64,000 nt of DNA from Bacillus sp. PAMC26568 (GCF_014235785.1 NZ_CP060137.1:186001-250000); one strand, 5' to 3'. Numbered from the stretch's first letter, positions 43,801-52,626 are shown. The notes: generated from the sequence alone by a model not told the origin. Numbers and translations: made by a program.

Positions 43801-44106
43801 TTTCTAGTTGTCCAGCTCTACCGCCCAGCCCCTCGGTCAAAACTAAACGGGCGGTTCCGCTTTTCTTTGTCCAGCTCCACCGCCCAACTCCTCGGTCAGA
43901 ACGGCTCCGCCATAAAAGTCAAACCCGGACTTTTCTGTCGGATCCTTATCTGCCTGTCGGAGTTAAACGGGCGGTTCCGCTTTTCTTTGTCCAGCTCCAC
44001 CGCCCAACTCCTCGGTCAGAACGGCTCCGCCATAAAAGTCAAACCCGGACTTTTCTGTCGGATCCTTATCTGCCTGTCGGAGTTAAACGGGCGGTTCCGC
44101 TTTTCT
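43801..44106. repeat. Tandem 120-bp GC-rich repeats plus a 60-bp deleted copy
   Basis: 43861-43980 and 43981-44100 are identical over 120 bp. 43801-43860 is the same unit with its middle 60 bp missing and several changes. Each unit runs from TTTGTCCAGCTCCACCGCC to GGGCGGTTCCGCTTTTC; the ends ACCGCCC and GGGCGGT are complementary, so each copy can fold. From memory, related elements (GTCCAGCTCCAGCGCC...GGCGCTTCCGCTTTTC) are widespread between genes in Bacillaceae. Two overlapping open frames here (107 and 118 codons) are repeat artefacts. Confidence 0.92.
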
Positions 44107-44150
44107 AATAAAGTGCTATACATCTTAAAAAAGTGAAGGAATCATCTTAA

Positions 44151-44164
44151 ATAAAACGCTTACA
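44151..44164. promoter_or_regulatory. xylF: cre-like site at the xylF promoter
   Basis: ATAAAACGCTTACA, inverted TGTAAGCGTTTTAT, 12 of 14 to cre. TTACAT at 44160 could serve as -35 with an imperfect TGTAAG -10, a weak promoter consistent with activation by the YesN-type regulator. Confidence 0.6.
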
Positions 44165-44217
44165 TTGGTGATAAAGTTAGTCTTGTAAGATGGAAAGTTC
44201 AGGAGGGGGATGGGGAA

Positions 44218-45261
44218 ATGAAAAAGATTTTCATGCTGTTTATGCTGATGGTGTTTGTATTTGGTCTTGCAGCCTGCAATAGCTCTGGATCTGAGCCGAC
44301 TAAAGGGGATGGCGGCGGATCTAAGGATGACGATGAATTAGTCATTGGATTTTCAATGGATACCCTTGAAGAAGAGCGCTGGCAGCGCGACCGTGATTTA
44401 TTTGTTGAAAAAGCAGAATCATTGGGTGCAAAAGTAAATGTTCAGGCAGCAAATGGCGATGATGCGAAACAGATTGCACAGGCTGAGAACTTAATCAGTC
44501 AGGGCGTTGATATTTTAGTAGTCGTGCCTCATAACGCAGAGGTGGCGGCATCGATTGTAGAAATGGCTCATCAAGAGGACGTAAAGGTCATTTCATACGA
44601 TCGCTTAATCAAAAATTCAGATGTGGATCTATATGTTTCTTTTGATAATGAGCGTGTCGGGGAAATGCAGGCAACTGCGATCACTGAGCTTGTACCAAAA
44701 GGAAATTATGTATTGATTGAAGGCGCAGATACTGATAACAATGCACATCTTTTCAAAAAGGGACAGATGAACGTTCTTCAGCCGTTAATTGACAGCGGGG
44801 ATATCAAAGTCGTATATGATCAGTGGACAGAGGAATGGGATCCGGCAAATGCGCTTGCTAATATGGAAAATGCATTAACTGCAAATAACAATAAAGTTGA
44901 TGCAGTAGTGGCAGCGAACGATGGAACAGCTGGCGGTGTGATTCAGGCGCTTGCTGCACAAGGATTAGACGGGAAGGTTCCAGTATCAGGCCAGGATGCA
45001 GAACTTGCAGCTGCACAGCGCATTGTAGAAGGTACGCAAACAATGACGGTTTACAAGCCAATCACACTTATTGCTGAAACAGTAGCAGACTTAGCCGTTA
45101 AAATGGCGAACGGAGAAGAGGTTGAAACGAACGGAAAAGTAAACAATGGCAAAATTGATGTGCCGTCCCTTCTGCTCGATCCAGTTGCTGTTACTAAAGA
45201 CAACATGGACGACACCATTATTAAAGACGGCTTCCATAAAAAAGAGGATGTTTATAAATAA
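44218..45261 (+). CDS. xylF: D-xylose-binding lipoprotein of the XylFGH transporter
   Basis: A 347-residue substrate-binding protein with a lipoprotein signal, lipobox GLAAC and lipidated Cys20. The mature part follows E. coli XylF closely: ERWQRDRDLFVEKAESLGAKV, ANGDDAKQIAQAENLI, ISYDRLI, VSFDNERVGEMQA, ENALTANNNKVDAVVAANDG, SGQDAEL and QTMTVYKPI (some cited in part). Residues of the xylose pocket in XylF (Arg, Asp, Asn, Asp, Lys) fall in these segments. Xylose is therefore the likely ligand, with related pentoses possible. A very strong AGGAGGGGGA ribosome site, and the terminator behind the gene, favour excess binding protein over the permease. Confidence 0.93.
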   Translation: MKKIFMLFMLMVFVFGLAACNSSGSEPTKGDGGGSKDDDELVIGFSMDTLEEERWQRDRDLFVEKAESLGAKVNVQAANGDDAKQIAQAENLISQGVDILVVVPHNAEVAASIVEMAHQEDVKVISYDRLIKNSDVDLYVSFDNERVGEMQATAITELVPKGNYVLIEGADTDNNAHLFKKGQMNVLQPLIDSGDIKVVYDQWTEEWDPANALANMENALTANNNKVDAVVAANDGTAGGVIQALAAQGLDGKVPVSGQDAELAAAQRIVEGTQTMTVYKPITLIAETVADLAVKMANGEEVETNGKVNNGKIDVPSLLLDPVAVTKDNMDDTIIKDGFHKKEDVYK

Positions 45262-45271
45262 GAGATTTCAA

Positions 45272-45308
45272 AAAATGTGGAATGCATCGTATTCCACATT
45301 TTTTTCTA
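45272..45308 (+). terminator. Partial terminator between xylF and xylG
   Basis: AAAATGTGGAAT, loop GCATCGT, ATTCCACATTTT, then TTTTTCTAG. With no clear new promoter before xylG, it probably sets the ratio of binding protein to transporter. Confidence 0.88.
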
Positions 45309-45387
45309 GAAAGAGAATCCGGTTGATAAATATCAAGGATAGGTTGATAAAAATCAGAGCACAAAAATCTTTAAAGGAGGACCTGCA

Positions 45388-46911
45388 GTGGCATCTGTAT
45401 TGGAAATGAATGAAATTACGAAAGAATTTCCCGGCGTAAAGGCGCTGGATAAGGTTACGTTTAATGTGAAAAAAGGCGAAATCCATGCGTTATGCGGTGA
45501 GAATGGAGCGGGTAAATCTACTCTTATGAAGGTACTTAGCGGACTTTACCCTTCTGGCAATTACACGGGAACCATTTTTGTTGAAGGGAAAGAGCAGGCT
45601 TTTAAAACGATTAAAGATGCAGAAAAAGCCGGAATCTCGATAATTTATCAGGAGCTGGCGCTGGTCAGGCAAATGACTGTAGCTGAAAACTTAATTCTCG
45701 GAAATGAGCCGGCAACGTTTGGAATCATCGATCAAAATAAAATGATTCAGGAATGTGAGAAGTGGCTTGCAGAAGTTGGATTAAAAGGTGTCAGTCCGGA
45801 CACTGTTACAGGAACACTCGGTATCGGCCAGCAGCAGCTTGTTGAAATCGCAAAAGCACTCTCGAAAAATGCAAAAATCCTTATTTTAGATGAACCGACG
45901 GCTGCATTGACTGAGCAAGAGGTTAAAATTCTGCTCTCCATTTTAAAAGAATTTAAAGAACGAGGCGTTACCTGCATCTACATCTCTCACAAACTGGGAG
46001 AGGTGTTTGAAATAGCAGATACCATTACTGTTCTTCGTGATGGAAAAACGGTCACCTCTCAGAGAGCTTCTGATCTGACAGAAGATAAAGTGATAGCTTA
46101 CATGGTTGGAAGGGAGATTAAAGACCGCTATCCCCGCATGAAAGCAAATCCAAAGGAGACGATGCTAAAGGTTGATGATTATACCGTTTATCATCCAGAA
46201 TTGCCGGACAAAAAGGTCATCGATTCCGTATCTTTCCAAGTCAGAAAAGGAGAAATCCTCGGGATTGCGGGACTAATGGGATCAGGGAGAACAGAGCTTG
46301 TCATGAGTTTGTTCGGAGCTTATGCTGGTTTCTCTCAAGGGGCGATCGAGCTTGACGGCAAGGCTGTAAAAAATAAATCAGTCAAGCATGCGATTGAAAA
46401 TGGGCTGGCGCTAGTCTCAGAGGACCGTAAAAAATTCGGCCTTGTTTTAAACATGGATATCCAGAATAATGTGACACTGCCAAGCTTGAGGCGCATCTCA
46501 TCCTACGGCATGATTAACCAAAATGAAGAGATTCACAGCGGCAATCACTATTTAAAGCAACTAAGAATCAAGGCACCTTCTGTTGAGACTGTTGTAGGTA
46601 CTCTGAGCGGAGGAAATCAGCAAAAGGTAGTCATCGGAAAATGGCTGATGACAAAGCCAAAAGTTCTTATTCTGGACGAACCGACAAGAGGAATTGATGT
46701 AGGAGCAAAACTGGAAATCTATAACATTATGAACGAACTCGTAAATGAGGGTGTAGCCATCATCATGATCTCCTCCGAACTGCCTGAGGTACTCGGAATG
46801 AGCCACCGGATTTTAGTCATGTCTGAAGGTAGATTTACTGGTGAATTTCTCGCAGAAGAGGCAACACAGGAGAAAATCATGAGAGCAGCGACAGGAGGAC
46901 TCGCAGGATGA
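45388..46911 (+). CDS. xylG: D-xylose ABC transporter ATP-binding protein
   Basis: A 507-residue tandem ATPase of the sugar-importer class. Domain 1: Walker A GENGAGKST (37-45), signature GIGQQQ-type loop, Walker B ILILDEPTAAL. Domain 2 (from about 260): degenerate P loop GLMGSGRTEL, signature LSGGNQQKV, Walker B VLILDEPTRGIDVG. The first domain is catalytic in such carriers. It opens with a GTG after AAAGGAGGA. The last four bases are shared with xylH. Similar to XylG over its length; RbsA/MglA paralogues are the alternatives, excluded by the XylF partner. Confidence 0.92.
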   Translation: MASVLEMNEITKEFPGVKALDKVTFNVKKGEIHALCGENGAGKSTLMKVLSGLYPSGNYTGTIFVEGKEQAFKTIKDAEKAGISIIYQELALVRQMTVAENLILGNEPATFGIIDQNKMIQECEKWLAEVGLKGVSPDTVTGTLGIGQQQLVEIAKALSKNAKILILDEPTAALTEQEVKILLSILKEFKERGVTCIYISHKLGEVFEIADTITVLRDGKTVTSQRASDLTEDKVIAYMVGREIKDRYPRMKANPKETMLKVDDYTVYHPELPDKKVIDSVSFQVRKGEILGIAGLMGSGRTELVMSLFGAYAGFSQGAIELDGKAVKNKSVKHAIENGLALVSEDRKKFGLVLNMDIQNNVTLPSLRRISSYGMINQNEEIHSGNHYLKQLRIKAPSVETVVGTLSGGNQQKVVIGKWLMTKPKVLILDEPTRGIDVGAKLEIYNIMNELVNEGVAIIMISSELPEVLGMSHRILVMSEGRFTGEFLAEEATQEKIMRAATGGLAG

Positions 46912-48086
46912 ATACGAATCTGACTCCAGAACAGCCAGTACAAATTAAAGAAAAAAAGATCAGTCTTTTCACGATAGATATCCGGGCATATTCGATGATC
47001 GGCGCTTTAATCGTGATCTGGATCTTATTTTCCGTACTAAACGATACGTTTTTAACACCAAGGAACTTATCTAATCTATTTTTGCAAATGTCAGTAACAT
47101 CTATTTTGGCGATTGGCATGGTCTTGATTATCGTCTCAGGCCAAATTGACCTCTCAGTCGGTTCACTTGTCGGATTAACAGGGGGAGTCGCTGCGATATT
47201 AAATGTATGGCTTGGCTGGGATACGATTCCTGTAATTATTGCAACGGTTCTTTTAGGATCATTAATTGGTTTATGGCAGGGATGGTGGATTGCCTACAGG
47301 GCTGTACCTGCTTTTATCGTGACCCTTGGAGGGATGCTTATTTTCAGGGGGATTTTAACAGGAATTACCGGCAGTATGACGGTCGCCCCGCTTTCTCCTG
47401 AGCTGAAATTTATTGGGCAGGGCTATGTTGCGCCAGCGATTGGTCTTGTAATGGGCGCGATTGCTTTTATCCTTGCGATTTTCTTTTTAATCAGACAGCG
47501 CAACGCGAGAATTAAGTACGGTTTTGAAGTCCTTTCCATGAATTGGACACTCATTACATCTGTTGGTTTTGGATTGCTCATCTTTACCTTTGTTTATTTA
47601 ATGAATCAATATCAAGGAATTCCAATTCCATTTATAACGGTTATTTTGCTCGCAGTCGTGTTTCACTTTATTGCAAAGAAGACCGTATTTGGAAGACAGG
47701 TCTATGCTATTGGAGGAAATCCTGAAGCAGCCATTTTGTCAGGAATCAATATGAAGAGAAGAATTCTGCTCGTATTTGTGCTTGGGAATACACTGGCTGC
47801 GATTGCCGGACTTGTGTTAACGGCCCGTGTAAACGCGGCGACCGTCGGAGCAGGAAACATGTATGAACTTGACGCGATTGCAGCCTGTGTCATCGGGGGA
47901 ACCAGCTTAATGGGAGGAATCGGCACCATCCCTGGAGCGATTATCGGAGCACTGGTTATGGCAAGTCTTGATAACGGAATGAGCATTATGAATATTGATG
48001 CTTACTGGCAGCTGATCGTAAAAGGCAGCATTCTGATCCTGGCTGTCTGGTTTGATATTTACAGCCGCAATAAAAAGAAAAGATAA
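46908..48086 (+). CDS. xylH: D-xylose ABC transporter permease
   Basis: A 392-residue polytopic permease with about ten membrane helices and the family motif GQIDLSVGSLVGLTGG after helix 2, plus the EAA-like region AAILSGINMKRRIL and GGTSLMGGIGTIPGAIIGALV. Its length, longer than RbsC or AraH, matches XylH. Coupled to xylG by an ATGA overlap. No xylose isomerase or xylulokinase gene lies in the window, so catabolism is encoded elsewhere. Confidence 0.92.
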   Translation: MNTNLTPEQPVQIKEKKISLFTIDIRAYSMIGALIVIWILFSVLNDTFLTPRNLSNLFLQMSVTSILAIGMVLIIVSGQIDLSVGSLVGLTGGVAAILNVWLGWDTIPVIIATVLLGSLIGLWQGWWIAYRAVPAFIVTLGGMLIFRGILTGITGSMTVAPLSPELKFIGQGYVAPAIGLVMGAIAFILAIFFLIRQRNARIKYGFEVLSMNWTLITSVGFGLLIFTFVYLMNQYQGIPIPFITVILLAVVFHFIAKKTVFGRQVYAIGGNPEAAILSGINMKRRILLVFVLGNTLAAIAGLVLTARVNAATVGAGNMYELDAIAACVIGGTSLMGGIGTIPGAIIGALVMASLDNGMSIMNIDAYWQLIVKGSILILAVWFDIYSRNKKKR

Positions 48087-48093
48087 CCCTCTG

Positions 48094-48130
48094 AACGCTC
48101 GCATCTGCCTGGATGCAGCGTTTATTTTTT
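48094..48130 (+). terminator. xylFGH terminator
   Basis: AACGCT-C-GCATC, loop, GATGC-AGCGTT, followed by TATTTTTTTG. Confidence 0.82.
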
Positions 48131-48147
48131 TGAATATATAAATAATA

Positions 48148-48161
48148 TGAAAGCGCTGTCG
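48148..48161. promoter_or_regulatory. cre site before the chemoreceptor gene
   Basis: TGAAAGCGCTGTCG matches 13 of 14 positions of TGWAANCGNTNWCA, 42 bp before the start codon. Confidence 0.65.
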
Positions 48162-48202
48162 ATATAAAAAATAAAAGTACATTTATTCAGGGGAGAACGA
48201 GT

Positions 48203-49681
48203 ATGACAGCTGTCGAAAAAGTAAAACACGAAGATCTTAAGAGCAAAAACAAGTTAATGCTATTTACGTTTGGAACTTCCGCTTTATTTGCTTTTATTTA
48301 CGTCTTGGTGACAAAGCAGTTTGAACAGAGTCCGATCTATTTATCAGAACTTATTTTACTTTTTTTATTTTATGTACTTTTCCATTTCATTTTAAAAAGA
48401 GAAATTCTATTTCCGTATTTTAGCGTGGTGATGATTTATTGCGCGACCATTTTGTCTATTATTATTACCGGAGCAAATTTATCATTAGTAGCCATCCTTC
48501 TTTTTCTGGCGATTTTTTCAGCTGTCCAATATAATCCGATTGTATTTGCCATCGGTTATATCTCCGGATTCATTGCTCTTGTTGTGAATGCTGTTATCCC
48601 TTCAGCGGAACAGGCAATCATCCTTGAAAACATTGGCGCGATCATGCTTACGTATGTTTTGGCAGGTGTTCTGCTCGGTGTTTTGATCCGCTTGAACAAC
48701 AAGCAATTTAGAAATCTTCAGCAATTTATTTCTGGTGCTGAAGCCGAGGCGAAAATAAAAGAAGAGCAAAAGCAGAAGCTTGAGAGGGAAGTTGGCATCA
48801 TTGCTGCCCATATTTCAAAAGTGAATGATCGTGTTCAGCAAAATGCAATCGCACAAGAAGAGATGAATTTTGCTATTAATGAGGTATCATCAGGCAGTCA
48901 GATTCAGAGTGAACAGATAAGTGAAATAGCTGAAAGTGCTCATCATAACATGCTTTCTATAAAAGAACTGAATGACATATCTGCTGTGCTGAATCGAGAT
49001 TCCAATCATGCAAATGAGATTGCAGAGAAGGGCGGAAAAAAGGTCATTTTGCTGTCAAATCAAATGGATCACCTGCAAGAGGTAGTCACAGCTTTAAATG
49101 AAACCTTCAAGCTTCTAAATTTGAAAATAGAAGAAACAAACCAGCTTACAAATAATATTCATCAAATCACAGAACAAACAAACCTGCTTGCCTTAAACGC
49201 ATCCATTGAAGCAGCCAGAGCGGGTGAGGCAGGGAAAGGCTTTTCTGTCGTTGCTCAGGAAATCCGCAAGCTCGCAGAAATTACAAACGATACGACGAAG
49301 AAAATCACTGCGAATTTAAATCAAGTGAACCAAACAAGTGCAGAGGCTCAAAATAAAATGATCATCAGCAGTACAAACTTAAACAGCAGCGTGCGGTCTA
49401 CAAAAGAAGTAAGTGAAAGCTTCAATGAATTAAAAGAAAACCTAAAGAATATCATCGATAGCTTTAAAGGATTTGATCGTATTTCGCAAAATGTAGCTGC
49501 CAACACAGGAAATGTCGAAAAATCCACAAACGAACTGGCAGCCATTATAGAGGAAGCAACAGCAAGCCTGCAGGAAATGAGTGCAACCATCGAAACCTTG
49601 AACGAAGATAATAAACAGATTGCACGATTCATGAATGAAACCGCACAGAGCGCGGAAAAGATTCAGCATCATACCATTTAA
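48203..49681 (+). CDS. Methyl-accepting chemotaxis protein with multi-helix membrane sensor
   Basis: A 492-residue receptor without a large extracellular domain. About six closely packed membrane helices fill residues 20-165; a coiled-coil signalling domain follows, with the kinase-control hairpin tip [20 protein letters not shown] and [18 protein letters not shown] (about 321-358). Glu/Gln pairs in the flanking helices are possible methylation sites. No canonical HAMP is obvious. Sensing is probably within the membrane or via a partner such as a binding protein. Being right behind xylFGH with its own cre site suggests a role in pentose taxis, which is inference. Confidence 0.9.
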   Translation: MTAVEKVKHEDLKSKNKLMLFTFGTSALFAFIYVLVTKQFEQSPIYLSELILLFLFYVLFHFILKREILFPYFSVVMIYCATILSIIITGANLSLVAILLFLAIFSAVQYNPIVFAIGYISGFIALVVNAVIPSAEQAIILENIGAIMLTYVLAGVLLGVLIRLNNKQFRNLQQFISGAEAEAKIKEEQKQKLEREVGIIAAHISKVNDRVQQNAIAQEEMNFAINEVSSGSQIQSEQISEIAESAHHNMLSIKELNDISAVLNRDSNHANEIAEKGGKKVILLSNQMDHLQEVVTALNETFKLLNLKIEETNQLTNNIHQITEQTNLLALNASIEAARAGEAGKGFSVVAQEIRKLAEITNDTTKKITANLNQVNQTSAEAQNKMIISSTNLNSSVRSTKEVSESFNELKENLKNIIDSFKGFDRISQNVAANTGNVEKSTNELAAIIEEATASLQEMSATIETLNEDNKQIARFMNETAQSAEKIQHHTI

Positions 49682-49752
49682 TGTTTAGCGTATTGATTGA
49701 ACGGGTATTTTAATTAGAAGCAATAAATATCTAATTGAAAGGAGCAACTTGT

Positions 49753-50025
49753 ATGAGACAGAAAGCATTAATTTCAGGTATAGCGATATCAACGGTCGGA
49801 GTCGGAGTTACATCCTATTTCCTAAAGGACAAAGCAAATCGTCAGAAGGTTACTGGATTTGTTCAAAGCGCTAAAAACAAAATTCCTTACTTTGCGCGCA
49901 AAAACACAGATGCATTCCCAGTTGAAAAAGCGGGTCATCCAGATCCCCGGGATATTGATGATAACAAGATGGTCTCAGAAGGCTCCATGTATCCCGTGCA
50001 ATACTACGATGAAAAGAAGAAATAA
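49753..50025 (+). CDS. Small putative membrane-anchored protein
   Basis: A 90-residue protein with an N-terminal hydrophobic segment (about 5-23, glycine and valine rich), then a basic stretch (KDKANRQKVTGFVQSAKNK) and a conserved-looking end, SEGSMYPVQYYDEKKK. This plan resembles small Bacillus proteins of the YtxH-like kind, but I cannot assign a named family with certainty. The ATG at 49753 follows AAAGGAG with ideal spacing, so translation is very likely; the frame continues 18 bp upstream without use. It is followed by a strong terminator. Confidence 0.75.
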   Translation: MRQKALISGIAISTVGVGVTSYFLKDKANRQKVTGFVQSAKNKIPYFARKNTDAFPVEKAGHPDPRDIDDNKMVSEGSMYPVQYYDEKKK

Positions 50026-50032
50026 ATCGAAC

Positions 50033-50064
50033 TAGCACTGCCTGATGGCAGTGCTAATTTTTTT
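50033..50064 (+). terminator. Terminator of the small protein gene
   Basis: TAGCACTGCC, loop TGAT, GGCAGTGCTA, then ATTTTTTTG. Confidence 0.93.
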
Positions 50065-50117
50065 GTTTTGTTGTATAAAGTGATTCCGGCCAAACCTGAT
50101 CCCGCCTGCCCTGCCTA

Positions 50118-50225
50118 ATGATCGAAAACACTGCTCTTATGATCCACCAGAGTGGGCTTATCAGCCAGAAATCAGGATTTACGATCCGAAATCAGCATTT
50201 TATGATCCGGCCCGCTACAGAAACC
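50118..50225. repeat. 21-bp-phased ATCC word array
   Basis: ATC-led words start at 50121, 50142, 50160, 50184 and 50205, intervals 21, 18, 24, 21; the 1st, 2nd, 4th and 5th are exactly in 21-bp phase. CCGAAATCAGCATTTTATG in one unit and CCAGAAATCAGGATTTACG in the previous are near copies. It fills the space between two convergent genes. Confidence 0.65.
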
Positions 50226-50247
50226 GTCTTTTCACCCGCAAATCAAA

Positions 50248-51447
50248 CTACCGATCCAACCGCACAATCTCAGCATCCGGATGAGAATTATAAAGAATCA
50301 AATCCTTCAATATTTCTGCCCCGATCATTGAATAGACTGTCCCATTTCCGCCGAATCCAAGGCAATAATAAACGTTTTCTTTATCGGGATGCTGTCCAAT
50401 GAACGGCAGCCCATCGTCTGATTCGCCAAAGCTTGCTCCCCAGATGGAATCGACTTCCATCTCGTAACCGGGATAATGCTCTTTAATTTTATCTAAAAGG
50501 CGCTGGCCGCGTTCGCGAATGATCTCCTCATTGCTTGGAGCTTCCATTTTTTCTTCATCAAGACCTCCTGCTACAATTCTTCCATCAACAGTTGTACGCA
50601 TATAGAAGTAGGGACGTTTTGTTTCCCAGATTAAGCTTCTGTCTTCCCAATGCTCAAGAGCTCGCAGAGGAGTCGTAACAATAGCGTACGTTCGGTTAAC
50701 TTCAGCACCTAGTTTTTTTGCAAAAGGAATGGTTTCATATCCAGTTGAATAGATGACCTTTTTAGCTGCAATTTTCCCATGTGAGGATTGAAAATAAACA
50801 TACTCATCATCTGTGCCTGTTTCTTCAATCTCCGTATTCTCAAAGATTCGAACACCATTGTGATGAGCATCCTCTATTAGGGTTTGGATAAATTTATAGG
50901 GGTTAACCTCTGCATCTCCATCTGTTAAAAGACCAGCAGGCTTTTCAAATCCAAATCTCTTTTTGATTTCATCTCCATCTAAATATTCTACAGGGAAACC
51001 ATGCTTAGATAGAGCTTTATACTCTTTCTTAAGTTTGGAAACATCGCCTGAAGTGCTGGCATAATACAGGCTTTTTCTTCGGAGGAAATCGACTGGTTTT
51101 GATAAGCTTTTAGCTGTCACTTCAAGGTCATCCACTGCCTTTAAGCACATTTTATAAAAGCGGACAGCTTGTTCCTCCCCAAGATTTTTGATGAATGTGT
51201 GGAGCATCGTATCATTGGAAAACTGCAGCAATCCAGTATTTGCAGAGGAACTGCCGCTGCCTGCGGTCCTTTTTTCAACAACGATCGTTTTCAAATTGTA
51301 TTTAGACAGCGTGTGAGCGCACAATGCTCCAGACATGCCCCTTCCAACGATGAGAACATCGCACTCCATTGTATCCGTCAGTTTAGGGTATGTCTGAACG
51401 GTATCGACTGTTTTAGGCCAGTAGAGAGAACCATTATGCAGCTTCAT
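50248..51447 (-). CDS. FAD-dependent oxidoreductase, DAO (D-amino acid oxidase) family
   Basis: A 399-residue flavoenzyme. The dinucleotide-binding motif is VLIVGRGMSGALCAHTLSKY (GxGxxG at 35-40), followed by VVEKR, where Glu binds the FAD ribose, and SSSANTGLLQFSNDT; the C-terminal GGNGTVYS segment also fits the DAO fold. The family oxidises amines or imino acids (glycine/sarcosine oxidase, gamma-glutamylputrescine oxidase and others); the substrate is not predictable here. The ATG follows AAGGAGG. It diverges from the Gfo/Idh gene, 156 bp apart, which may share its regulation. Confidence 0.85.
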   Translation of the reverse strand: MKLHNGSLYWPKTVDTVQTYPKLTDTMECDVLIVGRGMSGALCAHTLSKYNLKTIVVEKRTAGSGSSSANTGLLQFSNDTMLHTFIKNLGEEQAVRFYKMCLKAVDDLEVTAKSLSKPVDFLRRKSLYYASTSGDVSKLKKEYKALSKHGFPVEYLDGDEIKKRFGFEKPAGLLTDGDAEVNPYKFIQTLIEDAHHNGVRIFENTEIEETGTDDEYVYFQSSHGKIAAKKVIYSTGYETIPFAKKLGAEVNRTYAIVTTPLRALEHWEDRSLIWETKRPYFYMRTTVDGRIVAGGLDEEKMEAPSNEEIIRERGQRLLDKIKEHYPGYEMEVDSIWGASFGESDDGLPFIGQHPDKENVYYCLGFGGNGTVYSMIGAEILKDLILYNSHPDAEIVRLDR

Positions 51448-51535
51448 ACTTTTTCCTCCTTAAGATGATAACCAGTCTATTCCCTCTTTTCTCCATGAAA
51501 AAAACCTCTATTATTAAAAAAAATTTTTTCCAAGA

Positions 51536-51566
51536 TTTGAAAAGGAATTCAGCGTTTGAAAAGGAA
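51536..51566. promoter_or_regulatory. Direct repeat upstream of the Gfo/Idh gene
   Basis: TTTGAAAAGGAA occurs at 51536-51547 and 51555-51566, 19 bp apart, in the divergent spacer. Each contains a TTGAAA -35-like hexamer, but no matching -10 at 17 bp was found. Operator or duplicated promoter element is possible. Confidence 0.35.
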
Positions 51567-51603
51567 GTTACTATAAGAGTGAAAACATCGGGGAGGGAAC
51601 CAA

Positions 51604-52590
51604 ATGATTTCTGTAGCAATGATAAGTAAATGGCACGTTCATGCCGTTGATTATGCCAGGGATATACATAATAGCACGCAGTTAAAGATTACATGTGTTT
51701 GGGACGAGGACAGAGAACGTGGACAGCAGTGGGCAATTGAACTGGATGTTCCATTTGAGCCAAAGCTCGAGAAGGTGCTCAGCAACCCTGATATCCAGGG
51801 TATTGTAGTCGACACACCTACAAATATGCACAAAGAAGTCATCATAAAAGCAGCTCAGAATGGAAAGCACATTTTTACAGAGAAAGTCCTTGCTTTAAAA
51901 GCAGCGGATTGTAAGGAGATTTTCGACGCAGTCGAGCAAGCGGGAGTTTCCCTTGTTGTATCGATGCCAAGACTTAGCTCAAATTATTACCTTTATGCTG
52001 AAAAAGCAGTGAAAGAAGGCTTGATTGGGGAACTAAAAATGGCAAGGTGCCGTGTGGCTCACAACGGATCCGTCCCAACAGCAGAAAATCCGGATGGCTG
52101 GCTGCCTGCGCATTTTTACAATGCAGAACAATGCGGCGGGGGTGCACTCATTGACTTAGGCGCACATCCCATCTACCTGCTTAATAGACTGGCAGGGAAA
52201 CCAGTAGAACTCTCTGCCCATTTTGATCATGTGTATGGAAAAGAAGTTGAAGATCAGGCTTCTGTTTTAGTGTCCTATGAAAATGGTGTAACCGGTGTGA
52301 TTGAAACATCATTCGTCTCACATGGAAGTCCGTTTTACCTCGAATTGTACGGGACAGAAGGGTGCCTGCTTATTCAGGACGGGAACGTAGAATTAAGAAA
52401 TTCAGATGGTGTACAGAAGATCGAACAGCTTCCAGATGAACTTCCGATCCCTATCGAACAATGGGCAGACGCCATTCAATCAGGAAAGACGCCATTTATT
52501 TCGACTGAAGATGCCTTGCTGTTAACGGCAGTCAACGAGGCGGCGATTCAGTCGAATCGGGAAAAACGAAGAATATCAATCAGCTTATAA
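51604..52590 (+). CDS. Gfo/Idh/MocA-family NAD(P)-dependent oxidoreductase
   Basis: A 328-residue sugar-dehydrogenase-type enzyme. The N-terminal Rossmann domain (1-120) includes the family motif with catalytic lysine in GKHIFTEKVLAL (EKV in place of the usual EKP); the C-terminal domain carries GGGALIDLGAHPIYLLNRLAG, in which Asp and His are the usual catalytic partners. The first strand reads VAMISKWHVHA, lacking a classical GxGxxG, so cofactor binding may be atypical. It oxidises a sugar, inositol or sugar acid of unknown identity. The ATG follows GGGGAGGG. Confidence 0.85.
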   Translation: MISVAMISKWHVHAVDYARDIHNSTQLKITCVWDEDRERGQQWAIELDVPFEPKLEKVLSNPDIQGIVVDTPTNMHKEVIIKAAQNGKHIFTEKVLALKAADCKEIFDAVEQAGVSLVVSMPRLSSNYYLYAEKAVKEGLIGELKMARCRVAHNGSVPTAENPDGWLPAHFYNAEQCGGGALIDLGAHPIYLLNRLAGKPVELSAHFDHVYGKEVEDQASVLVSYENGVTGVIETSFVSHGSPFYLELYGTEGCLLIQDGNVELRNSDGVQKIEQLPDELPIPIEQWADAIQSGKTPFISTEDALLLTAVNEAAIQSNREKRRISISL

Positions 52591-52596
52591 GGCATG

Positions 52597-52626
52597 AAGG
52601 GCTCTTGTTTAAGGGTCCTTTTTTTC
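52597..52626 (+). terminator. Terminator of the Gfo/Idh gene
   Basis: AAGGGCTC pairs with GGGTCCTT (two G-T pairs) around an eight-base loop, followed by a T run. Confidence 0.7.

Noticed and set aside
43780..44136. ORFs of 107 and 118 codons between the YesN gene and xylF
   Set aside because: They are created by the tandem 120-bp repeat; identical internal peptide repeats and no ribosome site.
45272..45308. Riboswitch before xylG
   Set aside because: Only a simple terminator hairpin is present, with no upstream aptamer-like structure.
50118..50402. 94-codon ORF with heptad-like repeats
   Set aside because: The first part is the 21-bp array (21 is divisible by 3, which creates a seven-residue pattern) and the rest is antisense to the FAD oxidase; no ribosome site.
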